Below are positions 17,271 through 25,433 of a stretch of DNA of 64,000 bases, one piece after another. This DNA is from Pseudomonadota bacterium (GTDB lineage Bacteria > Pseudomonadota > Alphaproteobacteria > Sphingomonadales > Sphingomonadaceae), in the NCBI GenBank assembly GCA_021849075.1, contig JAJZTH010000002.1, forward strand, positions 162,617-226,616, in the 5' to 3' direction. A model generated the notes under the pieces. It was not told where the DNA came from and ran no database searches. It saw only the letters and a program-made list of their open reading frames with translations. Within the stretch, counting starts at the first letter, position 1. Every line of letters starts with the position of its first letter. A program made the position numbers and the translations under genes.

Positions 17271-19559
17271 GTGGCCGATCAGGAAAAAACAGGACGCAAG
17301 ATACAGGTCGCCAATGCGCGGCCGGAGGATGCAGGGCGCGGACTTGCGCGATTGCCGCTGGCGGTGATGGCCGAATTGCAGCTGGCCGAAGGCGATGTGA
17401 TCGAGATTGCGGGCAAGCGGCCGACCCCGGCGCGGGTGGTGCGCCCCTATAAGGAAGATGAAGGGCTGGACGTGCTGCGCCTGGATGGTTTGCAGCGCGC
17501 CAATGCCGGTGTCGGATCGGGCGACTTCGTCCAGATCGCCCGGGCGGAATCGCGCGCGGCCCAGCGCGTCGTGTTCGCGCCTGCACAAAATAATCTGCGC
17601 CTGCAGGGCAATCCCGAAGCGCTCAAGCGCGTTTTCTTCCAGCGGCCGCTGACCGCTGGCGATGTCGTTGCGACCGCCGGCCAGCAACAGGTGCCCCCCG
17701 GCGACATGCCGCCCCAATTGCGTCAGATGCTGGCCGCGCCGGCCTATGCGTTGCAAGAAATCCGTCTGGTCGTGGTGTCGACCACGCCAAAGGGCATCGT
17801 CCATATCGACGCCGAGACGGAAGTGGAGCTGCGCGCCGAATATGAGGAGCCGCGCGAATCGCGCCGCGCCGACGTCACCTATGACGATGTCGGCGGCATG
17901 GCGGAGACGATCGACCAGTTGCGCGAAATGGTGGAACTGCCGTTGCGTTATCCCGAATTGTTCGAACGGCTGGGGGTCGACCCGCCCAAGGGCGTGCTGC
18001 TGCATGGGTCGCCGGGCACGGGCAAGACCCGGCTGGCCCGCGCCGTCGCCAATGAATCGGACGCCGAATTTTTCCTCATCAACGGGCCGGAGATCATGGG
18101 ATCGGCCTATGGCGAGTCGGAAAAGCAGCTGCGCGAGATTTTCGAGGCGGCGGCCAAGTCCGCGCCGTCGATCCTGTTCATCGACGAAATCGATTCGATC
18201 GCGCCCAAGCGTGGCAATGTGACCGGCGAGACGGAAAAGCGCCTCGTCGCCCAGTTGCTGACGCTGATGGACGGGCTGGAGCCGCGCACCAATCTGGTGG
18301 TCATCGCCGCGACCAATCGGCCCGAAGCGATCGATGAGGCGCTGCGCCGCCCCGGCCGCTTCGACCGTGAAATCGTGGTTGGCGTGCCAGACGAACGCGG
18401 CCGGCGCGAGATATTGGGCATCCACACCCGCGGCATGCCGCTGGGCGACAAGGTCGACCTCGCCGAACTTGCCCGCATGACCTACGGCTTCGTCGGCGCG
18501 GATCTGGCGGCGTTGACCCGGGAAGCGGCGATCGAGACGGTGCGGCGCTTCATGCCGCGTCTCAATCTGGAGGAAGGGACGATCCCGCCCGACGTGCTGG
18601 AGGAATTGTCCGTCACGCGGGAGGATTTCCTGTCCGCGATCAAGCGGGTCCAGCCATCGGCGATGCGCGAAGTGATGGTGCAGGCGCCCAATATCGGCTG
18701 GGCCGACATTGGCGGGCTGGACGACGCGCAGATGCGCCTGAAGGAAGGGGTGGAACTGCCGCTCAAGGACCCCGACGCCTTCCGCCGCATCGGCATCCGC
18801 CCGGCCAAGGGCTTTCTGCTCTATGGCCCGCCCGGCACCGGCAAGACTTTGCTGGCCAAGGCGGTCGCGCGCGAAGCGCAGGCCAATTTCATCGCCACCA
18901 AATCGAGCGACCTGCTGTCCAAATGGTATGGCGAAAGCGAACAGCAGATCGCCCGCCTGTTCGCCCGCGCGCGGCAGGTGGCCCCCACGGTCATCTTCAT
19001 CGACGAACTGGACAGTCTGGTTCCCGCGCGCGGCGGGGGCCTTGGCGAACCGGCGGTGACGGAGCGGGTGGTGAACACCATATTGGCCGAGATGGACGGG
19101 CTGGAGGAATTGCAGTCGGTGGTCGTCATCGGCGCGACCAACCGGCCGACGCTGATCGACCCGGCGCTGCTGCGCCCCGGCCGCTTCGATGAGCTGATCT
19201 ATGTCCCGGTGCCCGATCAGGCGGGGCGAAAGCGCATCCTGTCCATCCACACCGGCAAGATGCCGCTGGCCGACGATGTCGATCTCGATGTGCTGGCGGA
19301 ACAGACCGAACGCTTCACCGGCGCGGATCTGGAAGACCTGGTCCGGCGCGCGGGGCTGGTCGCGCTGCGCCAGTCGCTCAGCGTCGACAAGGTGACGCAG
19401 GCGCATTTCGATGTCGCGCTGGAAGAGACGCGCGCATCGGTGACGCCGGAAATGGAGCGCGAATATGAACAGATCCGGTCGCAATTGAAGCAACGCGCGA
19501 TGCAGGTCGATCCGATCGGTTTCGTGTCGCCCGGCATGTTGTCGTCGCGCGAGGGCTGA
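17271..19559 (+). CDS. Cdc48/p97-type AAA+ ATPase (two AAA modules)
   Basis: A 762-residue protein with the full architecture of archaeal VAT and eukaryotic p97. An N domain (about 1-190) is followed by AAA module D1 (Walker A GSPGTGKT 246-253, Walker B ILFIDEID 301-308) and module D2 (GPPGTGKT 519-526, VIFIDELD 574-581, KWYGESE pore region 551-557). Both modules keep arginine-finger regions (RRPGRFDRE, LRPGRFDEL). Family members are hexameric unfoldases; the bacterial substrate is unknown. The GTG start at 17271 is preceded by AAGGACGGGG. A palindrome follows the stop. Confidence 0.92.
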   Translation: MADQEKTGRKIQVANARPEDAGRGLARLPLAVMAELQLAEGDVIEIAGKRPTPARVVRPYKEDEGLDVLRLDGLQRANAGVGSGDFVQIARAESRAAQRVVFAPAQNNLRLQGNPEALKRVFFQRPLTAGDVVATAGQQQVPPGDMPPQLRQMLAAPAYALQEIRLVVVSTTPKGIVHIDAETEVELRAEYEEPRESRRADVTYDDVGGMAETIDQLREMVELPLRYPELFERLGVDPPKGVLLHGSPGTGKTRLARAVANESDAEFFLINGPEIMGSAYGESEKQLREIFEAAAKSAPSILFIDEIDSIAPKRGNVTGETEKRLVAQLLTLMDGLEPRTNLVVIAATNRPEAIDEALRRPGRFDREIVVGVPDERGRREILGIHTRGMPLGDKVDLAELARMTYGFVGADLAALTREAAIETVRRFMPRLNLEEGTIPPDVLEELSVTREDFLSAIKRVQPSAMREVMVQAPNIGWADIGGLDDAQMRLKEGVELPLKDPDAFRRIGIRPAKGFLLYGPPGTGKTLLAKAVAREAQANFIATKSSDLLSKWYGESEQQIARLFARARQVAPTVIFIDELDSLVPARGGGLGEPAVTERVVNTILAEMDGLEELQSVVVIGATNRPTLIDPALLRPGRFDELIYVPVPDQAGRKRILSIHTGKMPLADDVDLDVLAEQTERFTGADLEDLVRRAGLVALRQSLSVDKVTQAHFDVALEETRASVTPEMEREYEQIRSQLKQRAMQVDPIGFVSPGMLSSREG

Positions 19560-19578
19560 GAGGCCGTTAGGGCCGTTA

Positions 19579-19605
19579 GGGAAGTGCGCCTTTGGCGCAT
19601 TTCCC
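19579..19605. repeat. Short dispersed palindrome (AAATGCGC type), copy 3
   Basis: GGGAAGTGCGC (19579-19589), CTTTG, GCGCATTTCCC (19595-19605), one mismatch in the arms. It is 20 bases after the Cdc48-type stop and is preceded by the tandem decamer GGCCGTTAGG GGCCGTTAGG, each unit sharing its edge G. Confidence 0.65.
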
Positions 19606-19731
19606 TGACAAGCAACCCCGGATTGAACCCGTCCGCCGTCGCCGCGTTTATGACAGGTGCGTTGCAAAGCCGCTTGCCAGCGAGCGCGGGATTTGCAAGG
19701 CCGTGCGGACAGTTCAGACAGGCGAGTGTTA

Positions 19732-20376
19732 ATGGCCTCCATTCCGGTGAAGAAGACCAAGGGCAAGGGTGAGAAAGGTGGGGTTCGATCCTTTTTCAGC
19801 CAGTGGAGGATGTTTTTTCGGCAGTTCGTCAAGCATCCCGGCATGATCGGATCGGTCATTCCGTCCTCCGCGACGCTGGTGGATCGGATGCTGGATCAGG
19901 TGGACTGGCGCAATACCCGGCTGTTCGTGGAATATGGTCCGGGCGTGGGCACCTTCACCCGCCCCATTCTCGATCGGCTGCCCGCCGACGCGACCCTGCT
20001 GGCGATCGACCTCAATCTGGATTTCGTCGCCTATCTGGAGGCGGAGATTGATGATCCCCGCCTGCGCGTGGTGCATGGATCGGCGGCCGATGTGCGCCGC
20101 TTCATCAAGGAAGCGGGCCATTATCAGGCCGACTATGTCCTGTCGGGCATTCCCTTTTCCACATTGCCCGATGGCGTGGGCGCGGCGATCTGCGCTGAAA
20201 CCCGCACCGCGCTGCGATCCGGCGGCGCTTTCCTCATCTATCAATATTCGCGCTATGTCTGCCGGATGCTGACGCCGGTCTTTGAAGAGGTCAGCGACTC
20301 GCTGGAATGGCGCAACATTCCCCCCTGCCGCATGATCCGCGCGGTAAAGCAGGAAGCGATGGCGCAGGCGGCCTGA
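19732..20376 (+). CDS. Phospholipid N-methyltransferase-like SAM-dependent methyltransferase
   Basis: A 214-residue protein resembling the Rhodobacter-type phosphatidylethanolamine N-methyltransferase (PmtA). The N terminus has a basic amphipathic stretch (RSFFSQWRMFFRQFVKHPG), then IGSVIPSSATLVDRM. SAM motif I is LFVEYGPGVGTFTRPIL (about 65-81), and YVLSGIPFSTLPDG is the motif IV/substrate region. Activity would methylate lipid head groups at the membrane; a KsgA-like distant relative is the main alternative. ATG 19732 gives the family-like start. Confidence 0.75.
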   Translation: MASIPVKKTKGKGEKGGVRSFFSQWRMFFRQFVKHPGMIGSVIPSSATLVDRMLDQVDWRNTRLFVEYGPGVGTFTRPILDRLPADATLLAIDLNLDFVAYLEAEIDDPRLRVVHGSAADVRRFIKEAGHYQADYVLSGIPFSTLPDGVGAAICAETRTALRSGGAFLIYQYSRYVCRMLTPVFEEVSDSLEWRNIPPCRMIRAVKQEAMAQAA

Positions 20377-20479
20377 TCCTTGATGTGGATCAGGATAATG
20401 GGTCGGTAACAGCCCGAAATTCATATGGCATTTGACTTCCCATGGCCTTGCGATAACGCCGCAGTGGGCATGGGGGACT

Positions 20480-21583
20480 ATGATGGCGACTTCCGCCAGC
20501 AATGCGGGCAGCTGGGCTGACATTTTTCTGTCGGCCGCGCTGGAGCCGGAAAAATGGGGCGACGCGATTCAGGCGATGGCGGCGGCGACCGGATCGCGCC
20601 ATGGCCAGTTGATCGGCTTTGGCGCCGGCGCGGCGTCGTTCAACTGGATCAGCGACATTGACGAGAGCATCCTGACCAAATCGGCCTCGATCGATCAGGG
20701 CGCGCCCGATCTTAATTTCCGCGTCGCCGCCGATCGCCTGCCCGATCGGCCAGAGGTGGTGCATGAGGCGCATTATGACATTGCCCGCCAGTCGCTGCGC
20801 GCCGACGACTATCTCGACCTTTGTTCCGATTTCGACATTTTCAACGGTTGTCAGGCCAAGCTGGTCGCCGGCAACGACCAGATGATCGGTCTGGCTCTGC
20901 TGCGCGATAGCAAGGATGGCCGCACCACGCAGGATCAGCGCGATGTCTTTGCCGACATTGCCGGCCATGCCCGCACCGCCGTTCGTTTGCAGCAGGCGAT
21001 CGAGAAGCAGGGCTTTGCGCTGCTGTCCGGCACGTTCGAATCGATGGACCGGGCCTGCTGGCTGCTGGATTCGACCGGGCGCGTCGGCGGCATGACCCCG
21101 CGCGCCGAAGCATTGCTGTCGTCCAGCCGCATCCGCCTGAACGACGGTTGGCTGGCCAGCGACCGGGCGGATGAGACGCGCGCCATCCTGCGCGCCGTGC
21201 GCACCATCGTCGATCCGCCGGCGCGCGCGGCCGATCCGGTGGCGCTGGCGGACGCCGATGGCGGGGTCGGCATCATGCTGGAATTTTATCCGCTGCCGGT
21301 CGCGCCCTGGGCCTTGCCCTTCGCGCCGCGCGCCATCGTCATCGCCCGGGTCGGCGCGGCCAGCGATCGCCATGTTCAGCTGCTCACCCGCACCTTCCGC
21401 CTGACCCCGGCCGAAGCCGACATCGCCATCCGGCTGGCGGCCGGCCAGTCGCGACCGGACATTGCTGTGGCGCGCGGCGTCTCCACCGAAACGCTCAAGG
21501 CGCAGCTGCGCAGCATCTATGAAAAGACCGGCTGTAATCGCGAATCGCAACTGGTGCGCATCGTCGGCCTCATCAGCCACTAA
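20480..21583 (+). CDS. LuxR-type helix-turn-helix transcriptional regulator
   Basis: A 367-residue protein. A large N-terminal region of unknown ligand specificity (about 1-290) is followed by a C-terminal GerE/LuxR HTH: LTPAEADIAIRLAAGQSRPD, then IAVARGVSTETLKAQLRSIY and CNRESQLVRIV. There is no receiver domain. ATG 20480 is chosen, with GGGGA at 20472-20476. It is followed by two hairpins at 21587-21620. The regulon is unknown. Confidence 0.85.
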   Translation: MMATSASNAGSWADIFLSAALEPEKWGDAIQAMAAATGSRHGQLIGFGAGAASFNWISDIDESILTKSASIDQGAPDLNFRVAADRLPDRPEVVHEAHYDIARQSLRADDYLDLCSDFDIFNGCQAKLVAGNDQMIGLALLRDSKDGRTTQDQRDVFADIAGHARTAVRLQQAIEKQGFALLSGTFESMDRACWLLDSTGRVGGMTPRAEALLSSSRIRLNDGWLASDRADETRAILRAVRTIVDPPARAADPVALADADGGVGIMLEFYPLPVAPWALPFAPRAIVIARVGAASDRHVQLLTRTFRLTPAEADIAIRLAAGQSRPDIAVARGVSTETLKAQLRSIYEKTGCNRESQLVRIVGLISH

Positions 21584-21586
21584 TTT

Positions 21587-21620
21587 GGCCTATTTTAAAG
21601 GCCCTACCCCTTATGGGGTA
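21587..21620 (+). terminator. Two hairpins after the LuxR-type gene
   Basis: GGCCT (21587-21591)/AGGCC (21599-21603) around ATTTTAA, then TACCCC (21605-21610)/GGGGTA (21615-21620) around TTAT. They start three bases past the stop codon. Neither has a T-run, so termination is inferred; the second could instead be an operator. The rest of 21584-21804 shows no gene. Confidence 0.4.
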
Positions 21621-21804
21621 TGTGGCCGGATCGCCGAAAGCATAAAGAGAGTCGGGAGGCAGGTTTCCTGCCTGCTGGCGGTCGGATCATTTGCGACCCA
21701 TGGTTCGGCCGCCAGCACCACGCTCCCATAATCATCCACCGCAATCTTTCGCTCGGCCGGCCATTCATGCTAAGCCGCCGCCCGATTGGATGGCGAGACT
21801 TGTG

Positions 21805-23070
21805 ATGAACGACCTGACCCAGACCCCCGAAATGCTGATTGCGACGCTGGGCGCGCGCGCCCGCCGCGCCGCCGGCGTCATCGCGCAGGCGAGCGACGCG
21901 CAAAAGGCCGATGCGCTGCGCCGCGCGGCACAGGCGTTGCGGGATCAGGCGCCGGCGATCCTGGCCGCCAATGCCCGCGACATGGAAAACGCCGCCGCCA
22001 ACGGCCTGTCGCCCGCCATGCTCGACCGGCTGAAGCTGGACGAAGGCCGCATCGCCGGCGCGGCTGCCGGGGTGGAGCAGGTCGCCAGTCTCGACAATCC
22101 GCTGGGCAGCGTGATCGATACCGTCGTGCGCCCCAACGGGCTGGAACTCTCGCGCGTGCGCGTGCCGCTGGGCGTGATCGGCATCATCTATGAAAGCCGC
22201 CCCAATGTGACGGCGGACGCCGCGGCGCTGTGCCTGCGCGCGGGCAATGCCGTCATTCTGCGCGGCGGCAGCGAGGCGAAGGAAAGCAACCGCGCCATTC
22301 ATGCCGCCATGGTCGAAGGGATCGTCGCCGCCGGCCTGCCAGCCGAAGCGGTGCAGCTGGTCCCCACCACCGATCGCGCGGCGGTCGGCGCGCTGCTGAA
22401 GGCGGCCGAATTTGTCGACCTGATCGTGCCGCGCGGCGGCAAGAGCCTGGTCGCGCGCGTGCAGGAAGAAGCGCGCGTGCCTGTGCTCGCCCATCTGGAT
22501 GGCATCAATCACAGCTATGTCGATGGCGCGGCGGACCCGGCCATGGCGCAAAGCCTGGTGGTCAATGCCAAGATGCGCCGCACCGGCATTTGCGGATCGA
22601 CCGAAACGGTGCTGATCGATCGCGCCTATCCCCGCGCCGGCGCGCTGGTGCAGGCGTTGCTGGACGCGAAATGCGAAGTGCGCGGCGACGAAGCGGTGCA
22701 GGCGATGGACGCGCGCGTCATTGCCGCCAGCGATGAAGATTGGGACACCGAATATCTCGACGCGATCGTGTCGGTCCGCATGGTCGACGGCGTGGAGGAG
22801 GCGATCGCCCATATCGACACCCATGCCAGCCATCATACCGACGCGATCATCACCGATGACGCGGCGGTGGCGGAGCATTTCCTGAACGCCGTCGACAGCG
22901 CGATCGTGATGTGGAACGCCTCTACCCAGTTTGCCGATGGCGGCGAATTCGGGCTGGGTGCGGAAATCGGCATTTCGACCGGGCGTCTCCACGCGCGCGG
23001 CCCGGTGGCGCTGGAAGGGCTGACCACCTATAAATGGATCGTGCGCGGCACCGGCCAGACCCGGCCGTGA
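21805..23070 (+). CDS. proA: Gamma-glutamyl phosphate reductase
   Basis: A 421-residue aldehyde-dehydrogenase-fold enzyme of proline synthesis that reduces gamma-glutamyl phosphate to glutamate semialdehyde with NADPH. Seen are [16 protein letters not shown] (121-136), [20 protein letters not shown], the catalytic Cys263 in [13 protein letters not shown], and [13 protein letters not shown] near the end. ATG 21805 starts [11 protein letters not shown]; the frame is open further upstream but not family-like. No proB is adjacent. nadD, often next to proA in alphaproteobacteria, is 30 kb away. Confidence 0.95.
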   Translation: MNDLTQTPEMLIATLGARARRAAGVIAQASDAQKADALRRAAQALRDQAPAILAANARDMENAAANGLSPAMLDRLKLDEGRIAGAAAGVEQVASLDNPLGSVIDTVVRPNGLELSRVRVPLGVIGIIYESRPNVTADAAALCLRAGNAVILRGGSEAKESNRAIHAAMVEGIVAAGLPAEAVQLVPTTDRAAVGALLKAAEFVDLIVPRGGKSLVARVQEEARVPVLAHLDGINHSYVDGAADPAMAQSLVVNAKMRRTGICGSTETVLIDRAYPRAGALVQALLDAKCEVRGDEAVQAMDARVIAASDEDWDTEYLDAIVSVRMVDGVEEAIAHIDTHASHHTDAIITDDAAVAEHFLNAVDSAIVMWNASTQFADGGEFGLGAEIGISTGRLHARGPVALEGLTTYKWIVRGTGQTRP

Positions 23071-23080
23071 TCCCCAACCT

Positions 23081-23159
23081 CCGTTCGCGTCGAGCGAAGT
23101 CGAGAAGTGGATAGCATAAAGTCCGCGTTTCTCGACTGCGCTCGAAACGAGCAGAACGG
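23081..23159. repeat. Intergenic inverted repeat between proA and kdsA (CCGTTCG family)
   Basis: The left arm starts CCGTTCG at 23081 and includes TCGAGCGAAGTCGAGAAG (23090-23107). The right arm includes TTTCTCGACTGCGCTCGAAA (23128-23147) and ends AGAACGG at 23159. The arms are imperfect. It fills the gap between two convergent genes and can be a bidirectional terminator. Confidence 0.65.
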
Positions 23160-23160
23160 T

Positions 23161-23988
23161 TTAACCTTTCACCACCGCATCGATCGCCTTCAGCTTCTGA
23201 AGCATCGGCGCGACCCAGTTTAGCGGCAGCATCACCGGCCCGTCCGACGGCGCATTGTCGGGATCGTCATGCGCTTCGGCAAAGATCGCCGCGACGCCCG
23301 CCGCCACCGCGCTGCGCGCCAGCAGCGGCGCAAATTCGCGCTGCCCGCCCGATGCCGTGCCCAGGCCCCCGGGCTGCTGCACAGAATGGGTGGCGTCGAA
23401 TATCACCGGATAGCCGGTCTGCGCCATTGTCGGCAGCGCGCGCATGTCGCTGACCAGCGTATTATATCCGAAACTCGCGCCGCGCTCGGTCAGCAATATG
23501 CGCTCATTCCCGGTCGACGCGACCTTCTGCGCCACCGCCGCCATGTCCCAGGGGGCAAGGAACTGCCCTTTCTTGACGTTGATGACCGCGCCGGTTCTGC
23601 CTGCCGCGACCAGCAGGTCGGTCTGGCGACACAGGAAAGCCGGGATTTGCAGGATATCCACAGCCTGCGCCGCGGCCTCCACCTGTTCCGGCCCATGAAT
23701 GTCGGTCAGCACCGGGCAACCCAGCGCCGCCTTCACATCGGCCAGGATCGCCAGCCCGGCATCCATGCCGACCCCGCGCCGACCAGACACTGACGTCCGG
23801 TTCGCCTTGTCGAAGCTGCTCTTGAAGATGAAGGGTACGCCCGCATCCGCCGCCGCCTTCGCCAGCGCGTCCGCCATGAACAGCGCATGGTCGCGGCTTT
23901 CGATCTGGCAGGGGCCGGAAATCAGGATGAAGGGCAGGTCGTTGCCGAATGTGATCGGGCCGACCTTCACATGCTTGGGATCGCTCAT
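23161..23988 (-). CDS. kdsA: 3-deoxy-8-phosphooctulonate synthase (KDO-8-P synthase)
   Basis: A 275-residue TIM-barrel enzyme condensing arabinose 5-phosphate with phosphoenolpyruvate for lipopolysaccharide KDO. Motifs are LISGPCQIESRDHALFMA (about 18-35), FKSSFDKANRTS, LTDIHGPEQ, QIPAFLCRQTDLLVAA, VINVKKGQFLAPWDM and VIFDATHSVQQPGG. ATG 23988 (MSDPKHVKVG) is chosen. The phospholipase-like mini-gene ends five bases upstream on the same strand, so both are likely on one transcript. Confidence 0.95.
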   Translation of the reverse strand: MSDPKHVKVGPITFGNDLPFILISGPCQIESRDHALFMADALAKAAADAGVPFIFKSSFDKANRTSVSGRRGVGMDAGLAILADVKAALGCPVLTDIHGPEQVEAAAQAVDILQIPAFLCRQTDLLVAAGRTGAVINVKKGQFLAPWDMAAVAQKVASTGNERILLTERGASFGYNTLVSDMRALPTMAQTGYPVIFDATHSVQQPGGLGTASGGQREFAPLLARSAVAAGVAAIFAEAHDDPDNAPSDGPVMLPLNWVAPMLQKLKAIDAVVKG

Positions 23989-23993
23989 GCCGC

Positions 23994-24287
23994 TCACTTG
24001 GGCGCTTTGGCGAAGCGGCGCAACAATTGCCCGCGCCACAACCCCTTGCCCGGATGATAATTCCAGCAGAACCAGCCGAAGGTGAGGCAGGCGAGCAGGG
24101 CAGGCAGGGCCATGGGGTCGCCATTGCTCTTCATGTGCCGGTAAAAATGCAGGTCGGCGCGCCAGCGATCCCGCTCGCTGCCGCCGCCATTGATGCCGTA
24201 CATATTGTCATGCTTCCGGCAACCAACATTGCGGTTGTACTTACGGTGGTCGATGAAATAGCAGTAATCGCGTTCGGGCGTGCTCAT
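23994..24287 (-). CDS. Phospholipase A2-like mini-protein with a C-terminal membrane helix (97 aa)
   Basis: Residues 20-52 read like the catalytic helices of a minimal PLA2 fold: GCRKHDNMYGINGGG (Cys23, His26, Asp27, Tyr30) and RWRADLHFYRHM (Asp45). The His-Asp pair, the following Tyr-Gly and the later Ala-Asp match the viral and bacterial PLA2-like pattern. The usual calcium loop is not clear. Residues 57-78 are hydrophobic. It starts MSTPERDYCY. It lies five bases upstream of kdsA and its start is only 21 bases from the divergent lipase-like gene. Enzymatic activity is unproven. Confidence 0.6.
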   Translation of the reverse strand: MSTPERDYCYFIDHRKYNRNVGCRKHDNMYGINGGGSERDRWRADLHFYRHMKSNGDPMALPALLACLTFGWFCWNYHPGKGLWRGQLLRRFAKAPK

Positions 24288-24308
24288 GCGCTGATTAGGG
24301 CGGGGGCC

Positions 24309-25433
24309 GTGGAAAAGTTCAAGCGTAAAGTCTTCTACCTCGGCGGTTTCGATCCGCGCGGCGTGCGATTCTATCATCAGCTCTATCGCGAACAGGCGGC
24401 CCGCCATGCCGCGCTGACGGGGGAGGAACTGACCGTCAGCGCCCGGCGCGCCGGCCCGGCCTCCTCCGCGATCTGGACCATCGACAATCCGCAGGCCGGG
24501 GTCGCGACCGATTATGAATATCTCCGCTGGGAAGATCTGATCGGGAAGGTGTGGATTCGCCGGCCCTTCACTCTGGCCTGGCGTGCTGCGCGCGCCTATG
24601 CCGGCCATGCGCGCTGGATGCAGTTCGGCCGGATGCGCGCCCTGCGCAAGGGACCGGTCATCACCATCCTCTATCCGCCGGTTCTGGCGGTCCTGATCCC
24701 TTTGCTGCTGGCGCTGATGCCGGCATTGCTGCTGTCGATCCTGCTGCCCTTCTGGGCATCGGCCATCGTCGGCGTCGGCATCAGCGCTTTCCTGTCCGGC
24801 CGCATTCTCGACAAGCTGGTCGTGCCCTGGCTGCTGCGGTTCATGACCTATCATGGTGCGCTCGCCGCCGATGGACCGGGGGATGAGCTTTCCGCCCGGC
24901 TGGATCAGTTCGCCGCCCGCATCGCGTCGGACATGGACGGCGACTGGGATGAGGTGCAGCTTGTCACTCACAGCGCCGGCACGATCCTGGGCATGAGCCT
25001 GATGCGCCGCATCCTCGCCCTGCGCGGCGGGGCGCTGCCCGATCATGTCGTCATGGTCGGCATGGGGCAGGTCGTGCCGGTCATCGGCCTGCGCCGCGAC
25101 GCCGCCTGGTATCATGCCGATCTGCGCGCGCTCGCCGATCAGCGCTTCCGCTATGTCGACATTAGTTCGCCGCCCGATGGCGCGGCCTATTACAACGTCA
25201 ATCCCCTGCGCCTTGTCGCGGATCAATTCGCCGCCCGGGTGGACATGCTATCGCCGCGTTTCCATCTCTTCTATGAGCCGGAAAATTATCATGGGGGCTG
25301 GTCGAACAAATATGAGGCGCATTTCGACTATCTGCGAGTTGGCGACCGCCTGTCGCCGATCGACTTTATCAGCCTGACCGCAGGCCGCCGCACCGTGGAT
25401 GAGGCTGTCGCCGCCTTCAGGATGATCCCGTGA
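24309..25433 (+). CDS. Lipase-like alpha/beta-hydrolase membrane protein (unrecognised family)
   Basis: A 374-residue protein starting from GTG 24309 (VEKFKRKVFYLGGFDPRG). The centre (about residues 115-180) has two strongly hydrophobic segments. The C-terminal half contains EVQLVTHSAGTILG, a nucleophile-elbow-like T-H-S-A-G, followed by PDHVVMVGMG. This suggests an esterase or lipase anchored in the inner membrane; I know no named family. Its stop overlaps the P450 start (GTGA), so the two are translationally coupled. It diverges from the phospholipase-like gene with a 21-base gap. Confidence 0.65.
   Translation: MEKFKRKVFYLGGFDPRGVRFYHQLYREQAARHAALTGEELTVSARRAGPASSAIWTIDNPQAGVATDYEYLRWEDLIGKVWIRRPFTLAWRAARAYAGHARWMQFGRMRALRKGPVITILYPPVLAVLIPLLLALMPALLLSILLPFWASAIVGVGISAFLSGRILDKLVVPWLLRFMTYHGALAADGPGDELSARLDQFAARIASDMDGDWDEVQLVTHSAGTILGMSLMRRILALRGGALPDHVVMVGMGQVVPVIGLRRDAAWYHADLRALADQRFRYVDISSPPDGAAYYNVNPLRLVADQFAARVDMLSPRFHLFYEPENYHGGWSNKYEAHFDYLRVGDRLSPIDFISLTAGRRTVDEAVAAFRMIP

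Noticed and set aside
17027-17452. Plus-strand frame starting with a CxxC (MARCIFCNSSD) that might be a zinc-ribbon protein
   Set aside because: It runs straight through the strong terminator at 17156-17184 and into the Cdc48-type gene in another frame, so a translated protein is unlikely.
17214-19859. 881-codon frame opposite the Cdc48-type gene
   Set aside because: It is an antisense shadow caused by codon bias; the plus strand has both Walker motifs.
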